A stretch of DNA of 64,000 nt from Batkoa obscura (lineage: Eukaryota > Entomophthoromycota > Entomophthoromycetes > Entomophthorales > Batkoaceae). Made by a program: the position numbers and the translations under genes. Where the stretch lies: the NCBI GenBank assembly GCA_030770535.1, contig JASVEC010000019.1, positions 682,001-746,000 of the forward strand, given 5' to 3'. The notes beneath the pieces were generated by a model. That model ran no database searches, had not been told where the DNA came from, and was given only the letters and a program-made list of their open reading frames with translations. Position 1 is the first letter of the stretch, and each line of letters opens with the position of its first letter. Of this stretch, positions 1 through 9,763 are shown piece after piece.

Positions 1-101
1 TAGTTTACAAATATTATAAAATAACTCTAGCTTAAAGTTAGTTTTTATTTGGAGACATATCGAAGCAAAATCCGAATAATAAAAAATGAAGTAAATTAAC
101 A

Positions 102-515
102 TTAATTAAAAAATCCCTGAAAGGACATCTCTACCATTGTCGCCACCATCCGATTGCTTTTGCTGCTATCCACCACCTTATAAGTGTCGTTATCGCTGTT
201 GAATTTGGTGAGGCCTTTGAAGTGGATGAGTTTGATGAGGTTTTTTGGGCTTTTCAGGCTGCATAGGTTGCTGAGGGTAAAGCTGATTAACACTTCCATG
301 GCTCTATGTGGAGTGATCGCTCTGTTTATAATTTCCAATTTTATAACCACTACTGGGTACATTTCATTGCAATCACAGTCTTTTTTATCCTTGGAATGAA
401 AACTTTTACTAGTTATATAGGTGCATGTACTTAATTGTAGGTCATTAAAGATATTTTCATCAATTGAAACACTAAAAATAAAGCCAATAACAAGGAAGTA
501 TAGACAAGAAATACT
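102..515 (-). CDS. Possible secreted-protein gene, 5' end unresolved
   Basis: An open minus-strand frame with GC content above its surroundings. It starts with a hydrophobic stretch (LYFLVIGFIFSVS) that could be a signal peptide. A Cys-containing segment follows (STCTY, then KDCDCNEMYP), then a 60-residue tail with no recognisable domain. I find no in-frame ATG before the hydrophobic stretch, so the start may lie in an upstream exon or the gene may be broken. About 260 bp upstream lies the same ATGGGCTT box (AAGCCCAT on the coding strand) that precedes the neighbouring secreted-protein genes, and this is the main reason to take the frame seriously. No function can be given. Confidence 0.3.
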   Translation of the reverse strand, partial: SISCLYFLVIGFIFSVSIDENIFNDLQLSTCTYITSKSFHSKDKKDCDCNEMYPVVVIKLEIINRAITPHRAMEVLISFTLSNLCSLKSPKNLIKLIHFKGLTKFNSDNDTYKVVDSSKSNRMVATMVEMSFQGFFN

Positions 516-530
516 TTTATTATTTTTTTG

Positions 531-1525
531 TTTTGTTGGTTTTTTGAAGATTAAGTTAGGACTTTATATATTTCTTGATAAGTAACTATAGACTGGCTAT
601 ATCATTATTGAATCTATGCGATTAATCAACTAAGGTTGCTGTTTGTTTACCAGAGCAGTTCAATTTCGAATTGAAGTGAAAGATTACTGCCATTGTTTCC
701 TTGTAGTGATAAAATACTAACATATCAGATTATACTATTGCTATTCTTTAGCGATCCCTTTGCTTTGATGTTAAGATGGGCTTTCAGTTTTGTATTTAAC
801 TTGAGTTGATTTTTAGCTGTCTAAATAATGTGAGTAAAACTCAGCTCAAAATTAGAATTCAAGCAGAATACTATGAAAATAGTGTTTTTTCTTTAGTTCT
901 AAAATAAGAACATGGTAATGTTTTTTATTTTAGTATTCATTCATAAGCTATTTTTAGGTTTTATATTACATAAAAAGTGAACAAAAGAATAAATTAAAAC
1001 ATACACTTATAAATTTTGGGAATTTAGATCAAGTCAAATTAGTAATTTTTATTAACTTTAGATAAATTTTCAAATTTACTAAATGTAAACAAAACCCGTG
1101 TAAATATAGTAAGTACACAGTTTACTAGCTCTTAAATATACCTTTTTAGTATTTGATATGGATTTAGTATATCAATATAAATTGTATTCATTATTTATTA
1201 ATTGTAAGTTAGTGTATAAAATTAAAATTGACCGAAGTATAGTGCTATAGTATTTTAAATTACTAAAATATGGAAATCGTTATTTTATCAATCTTTGATA
1301 CCCTTTCGTTAAACCATATCCTCAACAAAATTGTTCAATAAATAAACTTTAAAAGGGTTTATGATTTCAAGTTTTTTTAAAAAGGTTGTCACATTATTTG
1401 TTACCTCTCAATAAATGTCATTAATTTGAGGACAATTTATAAACGCTTATAATTGGTATTAACTCAATTTTTAAAAGCAAATTAAAATACAAATATAAAA
1501 ACTATGAAGAGAGAAATAAAAAATA
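531..1525. other. Gene-free stretch with shared upstream box
   Basis: AT-rich DNA without a supported gene. The only feature is the ATGGGCTT box near 775 described separately; the rest shows nothing I can support. Confidence 0.5.
755..815 (-). promoter_or_regulatory. Shared upstream box (AAGCCCAT on coding strand)
   Basis: The plus strand reads TTAAGATGGGCTTTCAGTTT. Closely similar blocks lie near 2220 and 5400, upstream of two minus-strand secreted-protein genes, and in the matching orientation near 7703 upstream of the plus-strand member. The similarity extends beyond the octamer (a T-rich block before it, TTTNANTTT after it). It could be a common regulatory site or just the remains of duplicated upstream DNA. 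Confidence 0.4.
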
Positions 1526-1571
1526 TTACAGATCTTTTTCGTTTATTAAATCCCCACCAACCCGGTTATTG

Positions 1572-1961
1572 TTATTGCTGCTGTTGTTTTTGGTGTTGCT
1601 GTTGTTGACGCTTGGGTATTTGTTGAGGTTCTTGAGGCTGGGGATCAAATTGTAGTTGAGGTTGAGGTTGTTGTTGACCAGCACTTTTATATCTTTTAAG
1701 GAAGGGACAGCTTTTACCACTCGAAAGCAAACTTTTACCATCTACAGAAGAGCCAGTAGACCCATTAAAGAAAGGGCAGCGCTGATGATAATTATTTCCT
1801 CTATTACCTCTATTGTTGCCGCTGTTACCGTTGAAAAGGAAGCTTTTATTATCTACAGAAGTATCACTAGAAGCTTGTAATTCACTAGATACTTTTTCAT
1901 CTGTTGGTGAGCTTAGGGTAAGTGCTGATAAAAAAGGAATGTATGTAATGTATGCTTTCAT
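1572..1961 (-). CDS. Small secreted Gln/Asn-rich protein, probably truncated
   Basis: A 129-residue frame. It begins with a signal peptide (MKAYITYIPFLSALTLSSP) followed by a Ser/Asp-rich segment containing SVDNKSFLFNG and, later, SVDGKSLLSSGKS. These resemble the SVDKKGF and KVDGKGF motifs just after the signal peptides of the genes at 7886 and 5115. The C-terminal third is almost pure Gln/Pro. The frame ends in a poly-Gln tract with TAA, CAA, TAA, which suggests that Gln codons have become stops. A shifted frame continues with VGGDLINEKDL, which recalls the GGLINGLLGP tail of the relatives. I read it as a member of the local secreted family whose C-terminal tail has been lost. No known domain. 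Confidence 0.5.
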   Translation of the reverse strand: MKAYITYIPFLSALTLSSPTDEKVSSELQASSDTSVDNKSFLFNGNSGNNRGNRGNNYHQRCPFFNGSTGSSVDGKSLLSSGKSCPFLKRYKSAGQQQPQPQLQFDPQPQEPQQIPKRQQQQHQKQQQQ

Positions 1962-2199
1962 TATTTTGTTTTTTTATATTTTGAAGATAGTTTTCAGGCA
2001 TTTATATATTATTTTGGCGATAGTCATTAGTTAGTAATTATAGTATTAAATAAATGCGCTTAGAGAAGTAAATTGTCATTTGTTTGTTAAAAGAATTTAT
2101 TTTTAGATTGAAGTAGAAAGCCGTGATTACTTTATTGTTATGTAGATAAGAATAATAAGACATTGAATTAAACTTTTAAACTAGTTTTAATATTTAATA

Positions 2200-2265
2200 T
2201 TTTTGTTTTGAATATTAAAATGGGCTTTTAATTTCAAGATGTATGATTTGAATTGATTTTTATTC
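2200..2265 (-). promoter_or_regulatory. Shared upstream box (AAGCCCAT on coding strand)
   Basis: The plus strand reads AAAATGGGCTTTTAATTTC, about 260 bp upstream of the ATG of the 1572-1961 gene. It aligns with the blocks near 775 and 5400, including the TTTTG-rich lead-in. Confidence 0.4.
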
Positions 2266-2413
2266 CTTTCTTTTTTTACTTGAGAACTTTGTTTTTATTC
2301 TACTTTTTTGTTAAAACAATGTCCAAGGTAGCGTTTACTATAGAAAAGTTCTAACTTTTCATTTTAGGAAGAAAACATTAAATTTAAAGTAGTGAATATA
2401 GGTTGACTAAACG

Positions 2414-2518
2414 ATATGGGGATGTATTTTGTATTTGAGAATTTACTAGCAATTTTTCCACTTAAATAGTGCTTAAAAGATGGAAAAAACAATGAAGCCA
2501 AAAAAAATATCCCTATAT
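2414..2518 (+). mobile_element. MITE-A copy, about 105 bp
   Basis: Terminal inverted repeats ATATGGGGATGT and ATATCCCTATAT with the family interior (TTTTTCCACTTAAATAG, then GGAAAAA and AATGAAGCC). This is an ordinary non-coding copy. Confidence 0.85.
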
Positions 2519-3460
2519 ATTGTTGTAGATTTCGAAATCTTTCTTAGATTGATCGAATCTAATCTATAAATTATTATGAAACTATAATTTACTTTTTTTA
2601 TTCATGTTAATAAGAAACTAAAAATTAAAGCCCAGGTAGTTTTGGTATTGAAAGTAAAGCCTAAATGGTCCTAATAAGTCACTCATTATATGTTCGGAAT
2701 TTTTCATACACATGGTAAGTAATATGTTATCGACTGCAGCAGAAGCTATTCTCGACATGTAAAATTAACACTGAATTCAATGTTAATTTTTTTAACTTTT
2801 GCAGTGGTTATTCAATCACTTTTTAAACACTTTTACTTGCATAAAGATTCCAAAAATACAAAAAACAACTTAATATGTAAGATTAATATGGGTAAATTAA
2901 CTCGGTCAATTTTTTTCCCGATTTGAAACTCTTAGAAGTTTTTTATTCCTAAATCCAACTGTTGAGGCTCTTTTACAATATAATTTTAACTACACATTTA
3001 TGAGTAAGATTCATCTAACAGTGAATAAAATCTTTATTAAACATCAAAAAAATAAAGCAACTGACTCTAAAAATTACCACAAATTAGGTCCCAACAGACT
3101 CCCAATAACTGTAGTTGGATTTTTCTAAGTGTATATTTCTTTCAACTTTTTATTAATACAGCTGCTAAAGCTTTTTTATGACCTAATTAACTGTTTATTT
3201 AGAAATAACATTTTGATAAAATCAGATTATAATAAAAACCTAGGCTCTAAAAAACCAAATAAACAATAATTGATTCTAAAAATCACTGCAGATTTGACTA
3301 CAATAAAGTTGCAGCAGCTAAATATTATAAAATTCATTCTTTCCAAAATTTATAAAACTAACACTAATTCCAATTCCTTTTTTATTCCAATATAAACATA
3401 AATTTAAATTTAATAATCCCAAGGCCATAAATAACTTCCGAGCCCCTCATCTTTTATAAA

Positions 3461-3889
3461 CTATTTAAAAGAGGTATATTGTCTCATTTCAATAACCTCA
3501 TCTAATAATCCATTATTTTGTCCTTATTCTTAATCATATGCATTATGGTCAGTAAGTCCTCCAATCACTCCATTAACAATACCTGGAATCAAATTACTAG
3601 ATTCAATTAATCTACCAATTAAACTATCAGATCCTATTATGCTATCTAATAGACCACCCGATTGTTGTTACTGTTGTTGTTAAGAGTGACCGTTACTTCC
3701 ATAATTATGGTAGTTGTTAAAACTACGATAACCTGAGTAATTGAAAAATTTACCAATTATAGGAGTATAAGCGAAAGCTTGTTTGATATTAGTAGAAGCT
3801 TGAGTATCAGCAGTAAGGATTTGTTCTTCAGTTGCTTCACTTAATACTAAGGAGAATAAATATGAAATAAAAATAAAGAAAGCTTTCAT
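3461..3889 (-). pseudogene. Decayed member of the secreted Gln/Gly-rich family
   Basis: The intact frame runs 69 residues: a signal peptide (MKAFFIFISYLFSLVLSEA), then QASTNIKQAFAYTPIIGKFF and NNYHNYGSNGHS. After the first stop the same frame continues in register as QQQ, stop, QQSGGLLDSIIGSDSLIGRL and GIVNGVIGGLTDHNAYD, then stop, E, stop, GQNNGLLDEVIEM. This matches the order of the next gene (QQQQQSGGILNGLLGPNGLVGG, then GQSNGLLGG). The TAA codons sit in the poly-Gln tract and beside the GQ-N/S-NGLL block, where the paralogue is Gln-rich, so CAA to TAA change explains them without any frameshift. Either a decayed host gene or, much less likely, one with translated stops. Confidence 0.65.
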
Positions 3890-4671
3890 CCTTAAGTAAG
3901 GTTAAAGTTAAAGTTAAAGTTAAAGTTAAAATTAAACTCAAAATTGAAGTTTTTTATGTTTATTTTAAAGGTAATAGTTTCTCTTTTACATATCTTTTAG
4001 TTTTGCAGTTGTTAGTTGAAATAAATAGGCTTCATTAGATATATTAAGATTTGTTTGTTAACTCAATTAACATTGTAGTGATTTAATAGAGCTACGGTTT
4101 GTGGATTGACTGCTAGATAGTAAACTAGTAGATATTGGGTTAAATTGTTATAACTTTATTAATTTTCAGTATAAATTAAAACAAGCTTTATGCTTTTGAT
4201 GTTTCTTTCATATTGATTAGTTAATTTTGAGCACTTTTTGTAGATAATATGAAGAAACTATAGCTAACTTTAAACCTAAGGTAAAATTATTCTCTGATCT
4301 TAATATTTTGTACAAAAGTATAAATAAAAAATAAATTTCATAAAAATTACTGATCTTTTCGAATTATAAGATAAAGCATATTAAAGATTTTTTTAAATAA
4401 TTAAATAGTAATTTTGTAAATTTTACGTTGAATGAAAAATGAACAAATTAATAAAAAACAATCAATAATGTATTTTATAAATTAAACTTAAATCATATAT
4501 GTTTATTTTTAATTTAAATATGGAAATGATAGTTTTTAGATTTTAAATGTCAAAATTATAATTATATTAATTATTATTCATTAACAAAATCGAATTTTCA
4601 ATTCATTTTTTATTTTAATATAAATATATATATAATTCGCAGAGAATAAGTTAAACTCTACTCCTACCTAT
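3890..4671. other. Gene-free stretch between two secreted-protein genes
   Basis: Contains the hexamer repeat at 3897-3942 and a weak variant of the shared box (AAATAGGCTTC near 4025). Otherwise AT-rich with nothing I can support. Confidence 0.5.
3897..3942. repeat. (GTTAAA)n hexamer repeat
   Basis: About six to seven near-perfect GTTAAA units directly upstream of the start codon of the decayed gene at 3889, so in its 5' leader or promoter. Confidence 0.85.
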
Positions 4672-5115
4672 CTATAAAATTCCTAAAAGACCGCCGTTAC
4701 CACCACCTAACAATCCACCTAATAGTCCATTACTTTGTCCTTGAGCTTGTCCTCTACCGCCGCCTAATAAGCCACCAACTAAACCACCAACTAAACCATT
4801 AGGTCCTAATAACCCATTTAAAATACCTCCCGATTGCTGTTGTTGTTGTGGTTGTGATTGTGGTTGTTGAAAATTAGTCCCATAATTATAATTATAAGGA
4901 TAACCTCCATTATAACCATTGTAGCCTCCATAACCTCCGCTATAGGGATAACCTCCATAGCCGCCATAGCCATTGTAATCAAAACCTTTACCATCTACTT
5001 TACCATCTGTATTAGATGAAGTAGAAGTATTAGCTTGTTGATTAGCTTGTTCATTAATTGGTACAGCTAAAGTGATAGCAAATAAGATAGAAGTGTAAAT
5101 AACGGATGCTTTCAT
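4672..5115 (-). CDS. Small secreted Gly/Tyr/Gln-rich protein
   Basis: An intact 147-residue frame. Order: signal peptide (MKASVIYTSILFAITLAVP), a polar segment, the motif GKVDGKGFDYNG, a block of GGYGGYPYSGGYGGYNGY repeats, a Gln-rich linker, and a tail of GGLLG-type repeats (SGGILNGLLGPNGLVGG, then NGLLGGLLGGGNGGLLG). The tail and the VDGKGF motif are shared with the protein at 7886-9016, and the tail is shared with the decayed copy at 3889. The low-complexity hydrophobic-glycine tail suggests self-association, perhaps as a surface or wall-associated protein; that is an inference only. AAGCCCAT boxes lie about 100 and 280 bp upstream. Confidence 0.8.
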   Translation of the reverse strand: MKASVIYTSILFAITLAVPINEQANQQANTSTSSNTDGKVDGKGFDYNGYGGYGGYPYSGGYGGYNGYNGGYPYNYNYGTNFQQPQSQPQQQQQSGGILNGLLGPNGLVGGLVGGLLGGGRGQAQGQSNGLLGGLLGGGNGGLLGIL

Positions 5116-5379
5116 TTTTTTGATTTAATGTTAAGAATGATTGATTTGATATTGTACTTTGAAGATTGTAACTAGGTTTTTATAATCTCTTCGAATCGGT
5201 CGTTAATGATAAAAGAAATGGGCTTAAATAATAAATGCTGTTCTATTGAATAGATATAAAATCAATTTAATTAAAGATGAACTAAAAGCCCAAAGTTCTT
5301 TTTTTAATTCAAATAAGTGGGAAATAAGAATATTAATATTTTATTTTATTTTTTACTTTTTACTTTTCTCTTGACTGGT

Positions 5380-5445
5380 TTTTGGTATTTAAGATTCAAA
5401 TGGGCTTCTGTTTTTCGATCATTTAATTTAAAGTTGTTTTTTTTT
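5380..5445 (-). promoter_or_regulatory. Shared upstream box (AAGCCCAT on coding strand)
   Basis: The plus strand reads GATTCAAATGGGCTTCTG, about 285 bp upstream of the ATG of the 4672-5115 gene. A second AAATGGGCTT lies near 5218. Confidence 0.4.
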
Positions 5446-5507
5446 AAATCATTTTAATTTACCTTATTTAGTAAGTTCTAATTCAAAGCCTTTATCAATT
5501 TCAGCAT

Positions 5508-5609
5508 TTGGTGATGTTTTTTTGGCTTCATCGCTTTTTCCATCTTTTAAGCACTATTCAAGTGGAAAAATTGCTAGTAAAATTCTTAAATACAAAATAC
5601 ATCCCCATT
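5508..5609 (-). mobile_element. MITE-A copy
   Basis: Reverse-orientation family member: GGTGATGTTTTTTTGGCTTC at the left and TACATCCCCATT at the right; the left end is slightly eroded. Confidence 0.85.
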
Positions 5610-6089
5610 TAATTTTTAATACTAACTTTATTTTGTTTCGAATTAATAGCAAATTTGTTTCATATTTATCTTTATCTTCGCTTTTTACATATATTTTTTA
5701 ACGTTTATTATAATATTTGATTTATTTTTAACTTACTTTGATACTTTTATTCTATTTTTTATTAAAAAGGCTTATAACTTAGGTTTATTTAGTATTTGAT
5801 AGAAAATATTAAAAGCAGATTTATTTTATTATTTGGAATTGTATTTGATACTAATATTAATTTTTAAAGTACTTATTCAGCATAACGTTTTTATGTTTTA
5901 CTTTTTTTATAGTAAAGAATAGTACTTAATTTTTTATTAATTAATATTTTCCTAAAAGTCAGCAGCTAAAGTTTTATAAATTAAAATCGATAAAACACAA
6001 CTATTATAATTAAGAAAAATTAACTGAAAATTATCAAAAAAGATAAAAAGGATAAAAGTTCTTTTTTAATAATACGTACTATTTTCATA

Positions 6090-6197
6090 ATATGGGGATA
6101 TACTTTTTTGCTTAAGAATTCTACTAACAATGTTTCGGCTCAAATAGCACTTAAAAGGTGGAAAAAGTAATGAAAGCAAAAAAATTATTTCCATATA
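6090..6197 (+). mobile_element. MITE-A copy
   Basis: Starts ATATGGGGATAT, has the conserved CTCAAATAGCACTTAAAAGG core, and ends TTTCCATAT. Confidence 0.85.
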
Positions 6198-6314
6198 TTT
6201 ATTTAAATATTTCATTTTTGAGGATGCACATTTAAATCAAAGTAGACTCATTTGGGAACAATTTCAATTTCAATTTCAATTAACTTCAATTAAACTATCA
6301 AAATTGAAAATTCG

Positions 6315-6421
6315 TATACAGGGATGTATTTTTGTGTTTAAAAATTTTACTAACAAATTTTCCGCTTTAAATAGTACTTAAAAATGGAAAAAATAATGAA
6401 GTCAAAAAAAACACTCCCATG
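6315..6421 (+). mobile_element. MITE-A copy
   Basis: Starts with an altered TIR (TATACAGGGATGTATTTTTG) and ends ACACTCCCATG. Confidence 0.85.
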
Positions 6422-6447
6422 TTGTATTTAACTAATTAACTGTTTCC

Positions 6448-6554
6448 ATATGGGGATGTTTTTTTTGGCTTCATTATTTTTTCCATCTTTTAAGCGCTAT
6501 TTGAGTGAAAAAATTGTTAGTAAAATTCTTAAGTACAAAAATACATCCCCATAT
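6448..6554 (-). mobile_element. MITE-A copy, near-perfect ends
   Basis: ATATGGGGATGTTTTTTTTG to AATACATCCCCATAT, in reverse orientation. It lies 26 bp from the plus-oriented copy at 6315-6421, so the two face each other. Confidence 0.9.
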
Positions 6555-7296
6555 ACTGTTATTTATTTTATTTTATTTTATTTTATTTTATTCAATTTTT
6601 TAATTAATAAACTAAGTTTATAAATTGATAAATTTAAACTTCTAATTTTAAAGTAATTATAAAAAAGTATTTTGTAACATCTAATCTTTTTTCAAACATA
6701 TATAAAAAAGTATAAGTTTTCAAACGTATTATTAACAAAAATGAATGAATAAAGAAGAAAAAAGGGCCATAATCTCATTACGTTTCATTTTCTTTAATAA
6801 TACTTCTACCTTACTATAACTTTAAATATATTAAAATTGAATAAAAAATAAATCTTGGGTTGAAAATAACCAGTATAAAAATGCAAAGTAATATAAATAC
6901 AAGATTAAATTCTAAGGTTTTTTTGATAAGTAAAAACAATCTTTTAATACTTTTTTAAAAATATTAATAACACACATTCATTGAATTTAAATATTCATTC
7001 AATCAAAAAATTGTATTATGAAATTGATTTAATTTTTAAAATAATAGCTTTATTATAGAAAAAAAGATAGTTTTAAATAAATTAGTGCTTGACAAATGCA
7101 AAATTATAAAGTATTTTATGATAAAAATAATACAAAGTGCTCAGATGGCCATTCAAACAGAACTTGGACTGCTAAGGGTTATTATCAATCAACTTTAAGT
7201 TTGATTATTTAATAGAAGGCTTTTTAAAAATTATGGATTTATAAAAAATAACTATGCTGTTTAATATTAATTTACATTAACTTAACATTTAATTTG

Positions 7297-7397
7297 AGAA
7301 CGTTATTTTTGATTTCATTACTTTCTCTATTTTTTAAGCAATATTTGAATCAAAAAATTTTTAATAAAATTCTTAAACAAAAAAACTCGTCCCATTT
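7297..7397 (-). mobile_element. Eroded MITE-A copy
   Basis: The interior is recognisable (GATTTCATTACTTTCTCTAT, then AAAATTCTTAAACAAAAAAA) but both terminal repeats have decayed. Likely an old insertion. Confidence 0.65.
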
Positions 7398-7699
7398 ATT
7401 ACTTGAATAAAATTACTATTTGATCTGATTTGATTTAATCTAAGGCTTTTATTGCAAAATCAACCTTATTTAAGTTGATTCAATGCATGAAATTCAAGCG
7501 AATGATGTACAACTGTTTAAATCAAATTTGCACTACTTAACTGTTCATTTAATAATAAAATCATGCTTTAAAACTCAAAATCCAACAATGCAAACTATTG
7601 GTGGTTATAAAAATCATTATTATTTAACATTTAAACTTAAATAGTTGTAATAGTAAGTAAATCAATAAAATCTTTTTACCAGGCTACTTTAATTGTTAA

Positions 7700-7715
7700 A
7701 ATAAGCCCATCAAAA
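7700..7715 (+). promoter_or_regulatory. Shared upstream box AAGCCCAT
   Basis: AATAAGCCCATC, about 175 bp upstream of the ATG at 7886, in the same orientation relative to its gene as the other boxes of this cluster. Confidence 0.35.
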
Positions 7716-7885
7716 AATCATGTCTTTTTTTAATTCAAGATTTCATTGATTTGAGGCTTTAAAAAAACTACATCCAGTGTAGAAATCGAACGCCTTTAAA
7801 TAAATGATATTAATGAAAATACAATATAAAAACAGCTTAAAATTGTACTTATAATAACATCAAAAAAAGAATAAAAATATCAATT

Positions 7886-9016
7886 ATGATCTTTCCTCTC
7901 TACATAACTTTAGTAACTTCTGCATTAGCTATTCCACTCAGTGATATTCAAACTGATTCATCAGTAGATAAAAAGGGCTTTGGTTATCCTAATACTGGCT
8001 TTCAATTTGGTGCTGGATCATCTAATTCTGGATCACAAGGTCCAAGTGGCTCTTCAAACCCTGGTGCACAAAGCGGAGGTAATCCTACTAGTGCTGGTTT
8101 TCAATTTGGTGCTGATCCAACTAGTGGAAGCTTCCAGTTTGGAAGCAGTTCTCAAAATCCTGGTGCACAAAGCGGAAATGGGCCCCAAAATCCCGGTATA
8201 CAAGCTGGAAGTGGATCTGGTGGCATAGGTTTCCAATTTGGAGCTGACCCAACAAATGGGGGTTTCCAATTTACAGGAAATCCAGGTAATAATGATTTCC
8301 AATTCGGGAGTGGTTCACCAAACCCTGGATCACAAAGTGGAAATGGCTCATCAAATCCTGGGTCACAAAGTGGAAGTGGCTCATCTAATCCCGGGTCACA
8401 AAGTGGAAATGGTTCACCTAGCCCTGGATCGCAAAATGGAGGCAACCCTGGTAGCGTAGGTTTTCAATTTGGAGGAAACCCAGCCAATGGAGGTTTCCAA
8501 TTTGGAAGCAGCTCATCTAATCCTGGATCACAAAGTGGGACTGGCTCTGGTAGCGTTGGATTTCAATTTGGAAGTGGATCACAAGGTGTAAGTGGCTCAA
8601 TTAATACTGGATCCCAAACTGGAAGTAATCCAACTAATGGAGGATTCCAATTTGGTAGTGGATCTCAAAGTGTAAGTGGTGGTAATAGCAATGGAGGATT
8701 TCAATTTGGGACCAATCCATCTAACGGATACTCATACAATTATGGAAATTATCCATCGAATTATTATGGAAATTACGGATACAATTATGGGGGTTATCCA
8801 TACGGTAATTATGGAAACTATCCTTATAATTATAATCAAGGTTCTACTGGAAGCTCTGGACAATCCCAATCCCAAACTCAATCAAGTGGAGGTCTCATAA
8901 ATGGTTTATTAGGACCTAATAGTTTATTTGGAGGTTTTGTTAATAATCTTCTTGGCACTGGGAGTCAAAAACAAGGTCAAAGACAAAGCGGTGGATTATT
9001 AGGTGGATTACTATAA
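7886..9016 (+). CDS. Secreted Gly/Ser/Asn-rich repeat protein
   Basis: 376 residues in one exon. A signal peptide (MIFPLYITLVTSALAIP) is followed by the family motif SSVDKKGFGYP. Some 220 residues of imperfect repeats follow, alternating GFQFG units (about a dozen) and NPGSQSGNGSS units. Then come a Tyr/Asn block (YNYGNYPSNYYGNYGYNYGG), a Gln-rich linker and the family tail (SGGLINGLLGPNSLFGG, QSGGLLGGLL). Motif order matches the 147-residue protein at 4672-5115; the extra repeats account for the greater length. Regular Phe/Tyr spacing in a Gly/Ser/Asn background suggests a self-assembling extracellular material, which is inference. It is read on the opposite strand to its relatives. Confidence 0.8.
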   Translation: MIFPLYITLVTSALAIPLSDIQTDSSVDKKGFGYPNTGFQFGAGSSNSGSQGPSGSSNPGAQSGGNPTSAGFQFGADPTSGSFQFGSSSQNPGAQSGNGPQNPGIQAGSGSGGIGFQFGADPTNGGFQFTGNPGNNDFQFGSGSPNPGSQSGNGSSNPGSQSGSGSSNPGSQSGNGSPSPGSQNGGNPGSVGFQFGGNPANGGFQFGSSSSNPGSQSGTGSGSVGFQFGSGSQGVSGSINTGSQTGSNPTNGGFQFGSGSQSVSGGNSNGGFQFGTNPSNGYSYNYGNYPSNYYGNYGYNYGGYPYGNYGNYPYNYNQGSTGSSGQSQSQTQSSGGLINGLLGPNSLFGGFVNNLLGTGSQKQGQRQSGGLLGGLL

Positions 9017-9208
9017 GTTAGTAATAACACAAAATTTGTAGTTATTATTAATCTCTTGAATCAATATTACTCTTTATTTATATTTGTATTAAAAATAAAA
9101 TTATTTAAATCAATTGCAATTTTTACATTTAAACTATTCATAATACATTATTATACTAGATTCATACTTGTAATCAAAACCTTTATTTTGGTTTATTATA
9201 TAAAAACA

Positions 9209-9763
9209 TTATTCAAAATAAGCATAAGGAACAAATGGAATTAATAAAACACGATTTAAATAACTTTCTTGAATAGAATCTAATTCATATTTATATATAC
9301 ATCTTTGATAATGTTCTAAAAACAATACAATATGATTTAAATAAAGAATAGATTTAGTGGCATGCTCTGGTTTTAAATACAAATTTAATGAAGTGTATAG
9401 TAACTTTAATAATATAAAATTATATATTGGTTGGTGCCTATTTTGTTTAAAATATTCCATTTCGCTTTCATTAAAATAATTCAATATCAATCCATTATTC
9501 ATGGAGCTAAATAATTGTATAAATAATAAATCCAACGTATCAAATGTGTATAATAACGTCAATCCGGTAATAGAGCTACAGTTATAATTGTTCGTTACAA
9601 ATTGAGATTGGGGAGGAATATTGGAGTAATTGAGATCTCTTTCTTTTAAATCATTATCCATAAGCACATTATTACATGATATATTGTTATTACGTTCCAA
9701 CATATTACCATTATGTTCTACAATAATATTGTTGTTAGAAGTCAAATTAATATTTGGAAACAT
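9209..9763 (-). CDS. Stand-alone module resembling part of the fungal transcription-factor domain
   Basis: 184 residues, intronless. An Asn-rich N-terminus of about 70 residues precedes a helical segment: LLFIQLFSSMNNGLILNYF, then EMEYFKQNRHQPIYNFILLK, then YLNHIVLFLEHYQ. This aligns over about 115 residues with the proteins at 26509-27174 and 45538-46074. The pattern LxLF...D..FLKQNR..PIY.LLL resembles the start of the fungal-specific transcription-factor (middle homology) domain as I know it. No Zn2Cys6 cluster and none of the rest of that domain is present. Function unknown; a dimerisation-only relative of a regulator is one possibility. Confidence 0.55.
   Translation of the reverse strand: MFPNINLTSNNNIIVEHNGNMLERNNNISCNNVLMDNDLKERDLNYSNIPPQSQFVTNNYNCSSITGLTLLYTFDTLDLLFIQLFSSMNNGLILNYFNESEMEYFKQNRHQPIYNFILLKLLYTSLNLYLKPEHATKSILYLNHIVLFLEHYQRCIYKYELDSIQESYLNRVLLIPFVPYAYFE

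Larger units (their letters stand above)
1962..3460. other. Gene-free stretch: upstream box and one MITE
   Basis: Holds the shared box near 2220 and a MITE at 2414-2518. The rest (2519-3460) is AT-rich and I see nothing supportable in it. Confidence 0.5.
5116..7885. other. Gene-free stretch rich in MITEs
   Basis: Holds five MITE-A copies, including an adjacent opposed pair at 6315-6554. It also has a short (TTTTA)n run near 6565-6590, a (CAATTT)n-like run near 6262-6290, and shared boxes near 5400 and 7703. No gene supported. Confidence 0.6.

Noticed and set aside
3897-3942. GTTAAA repeat as a telomere-like array
   Set aside because: Only about seven units, inside a gene cluster, and not a telomeric motif.
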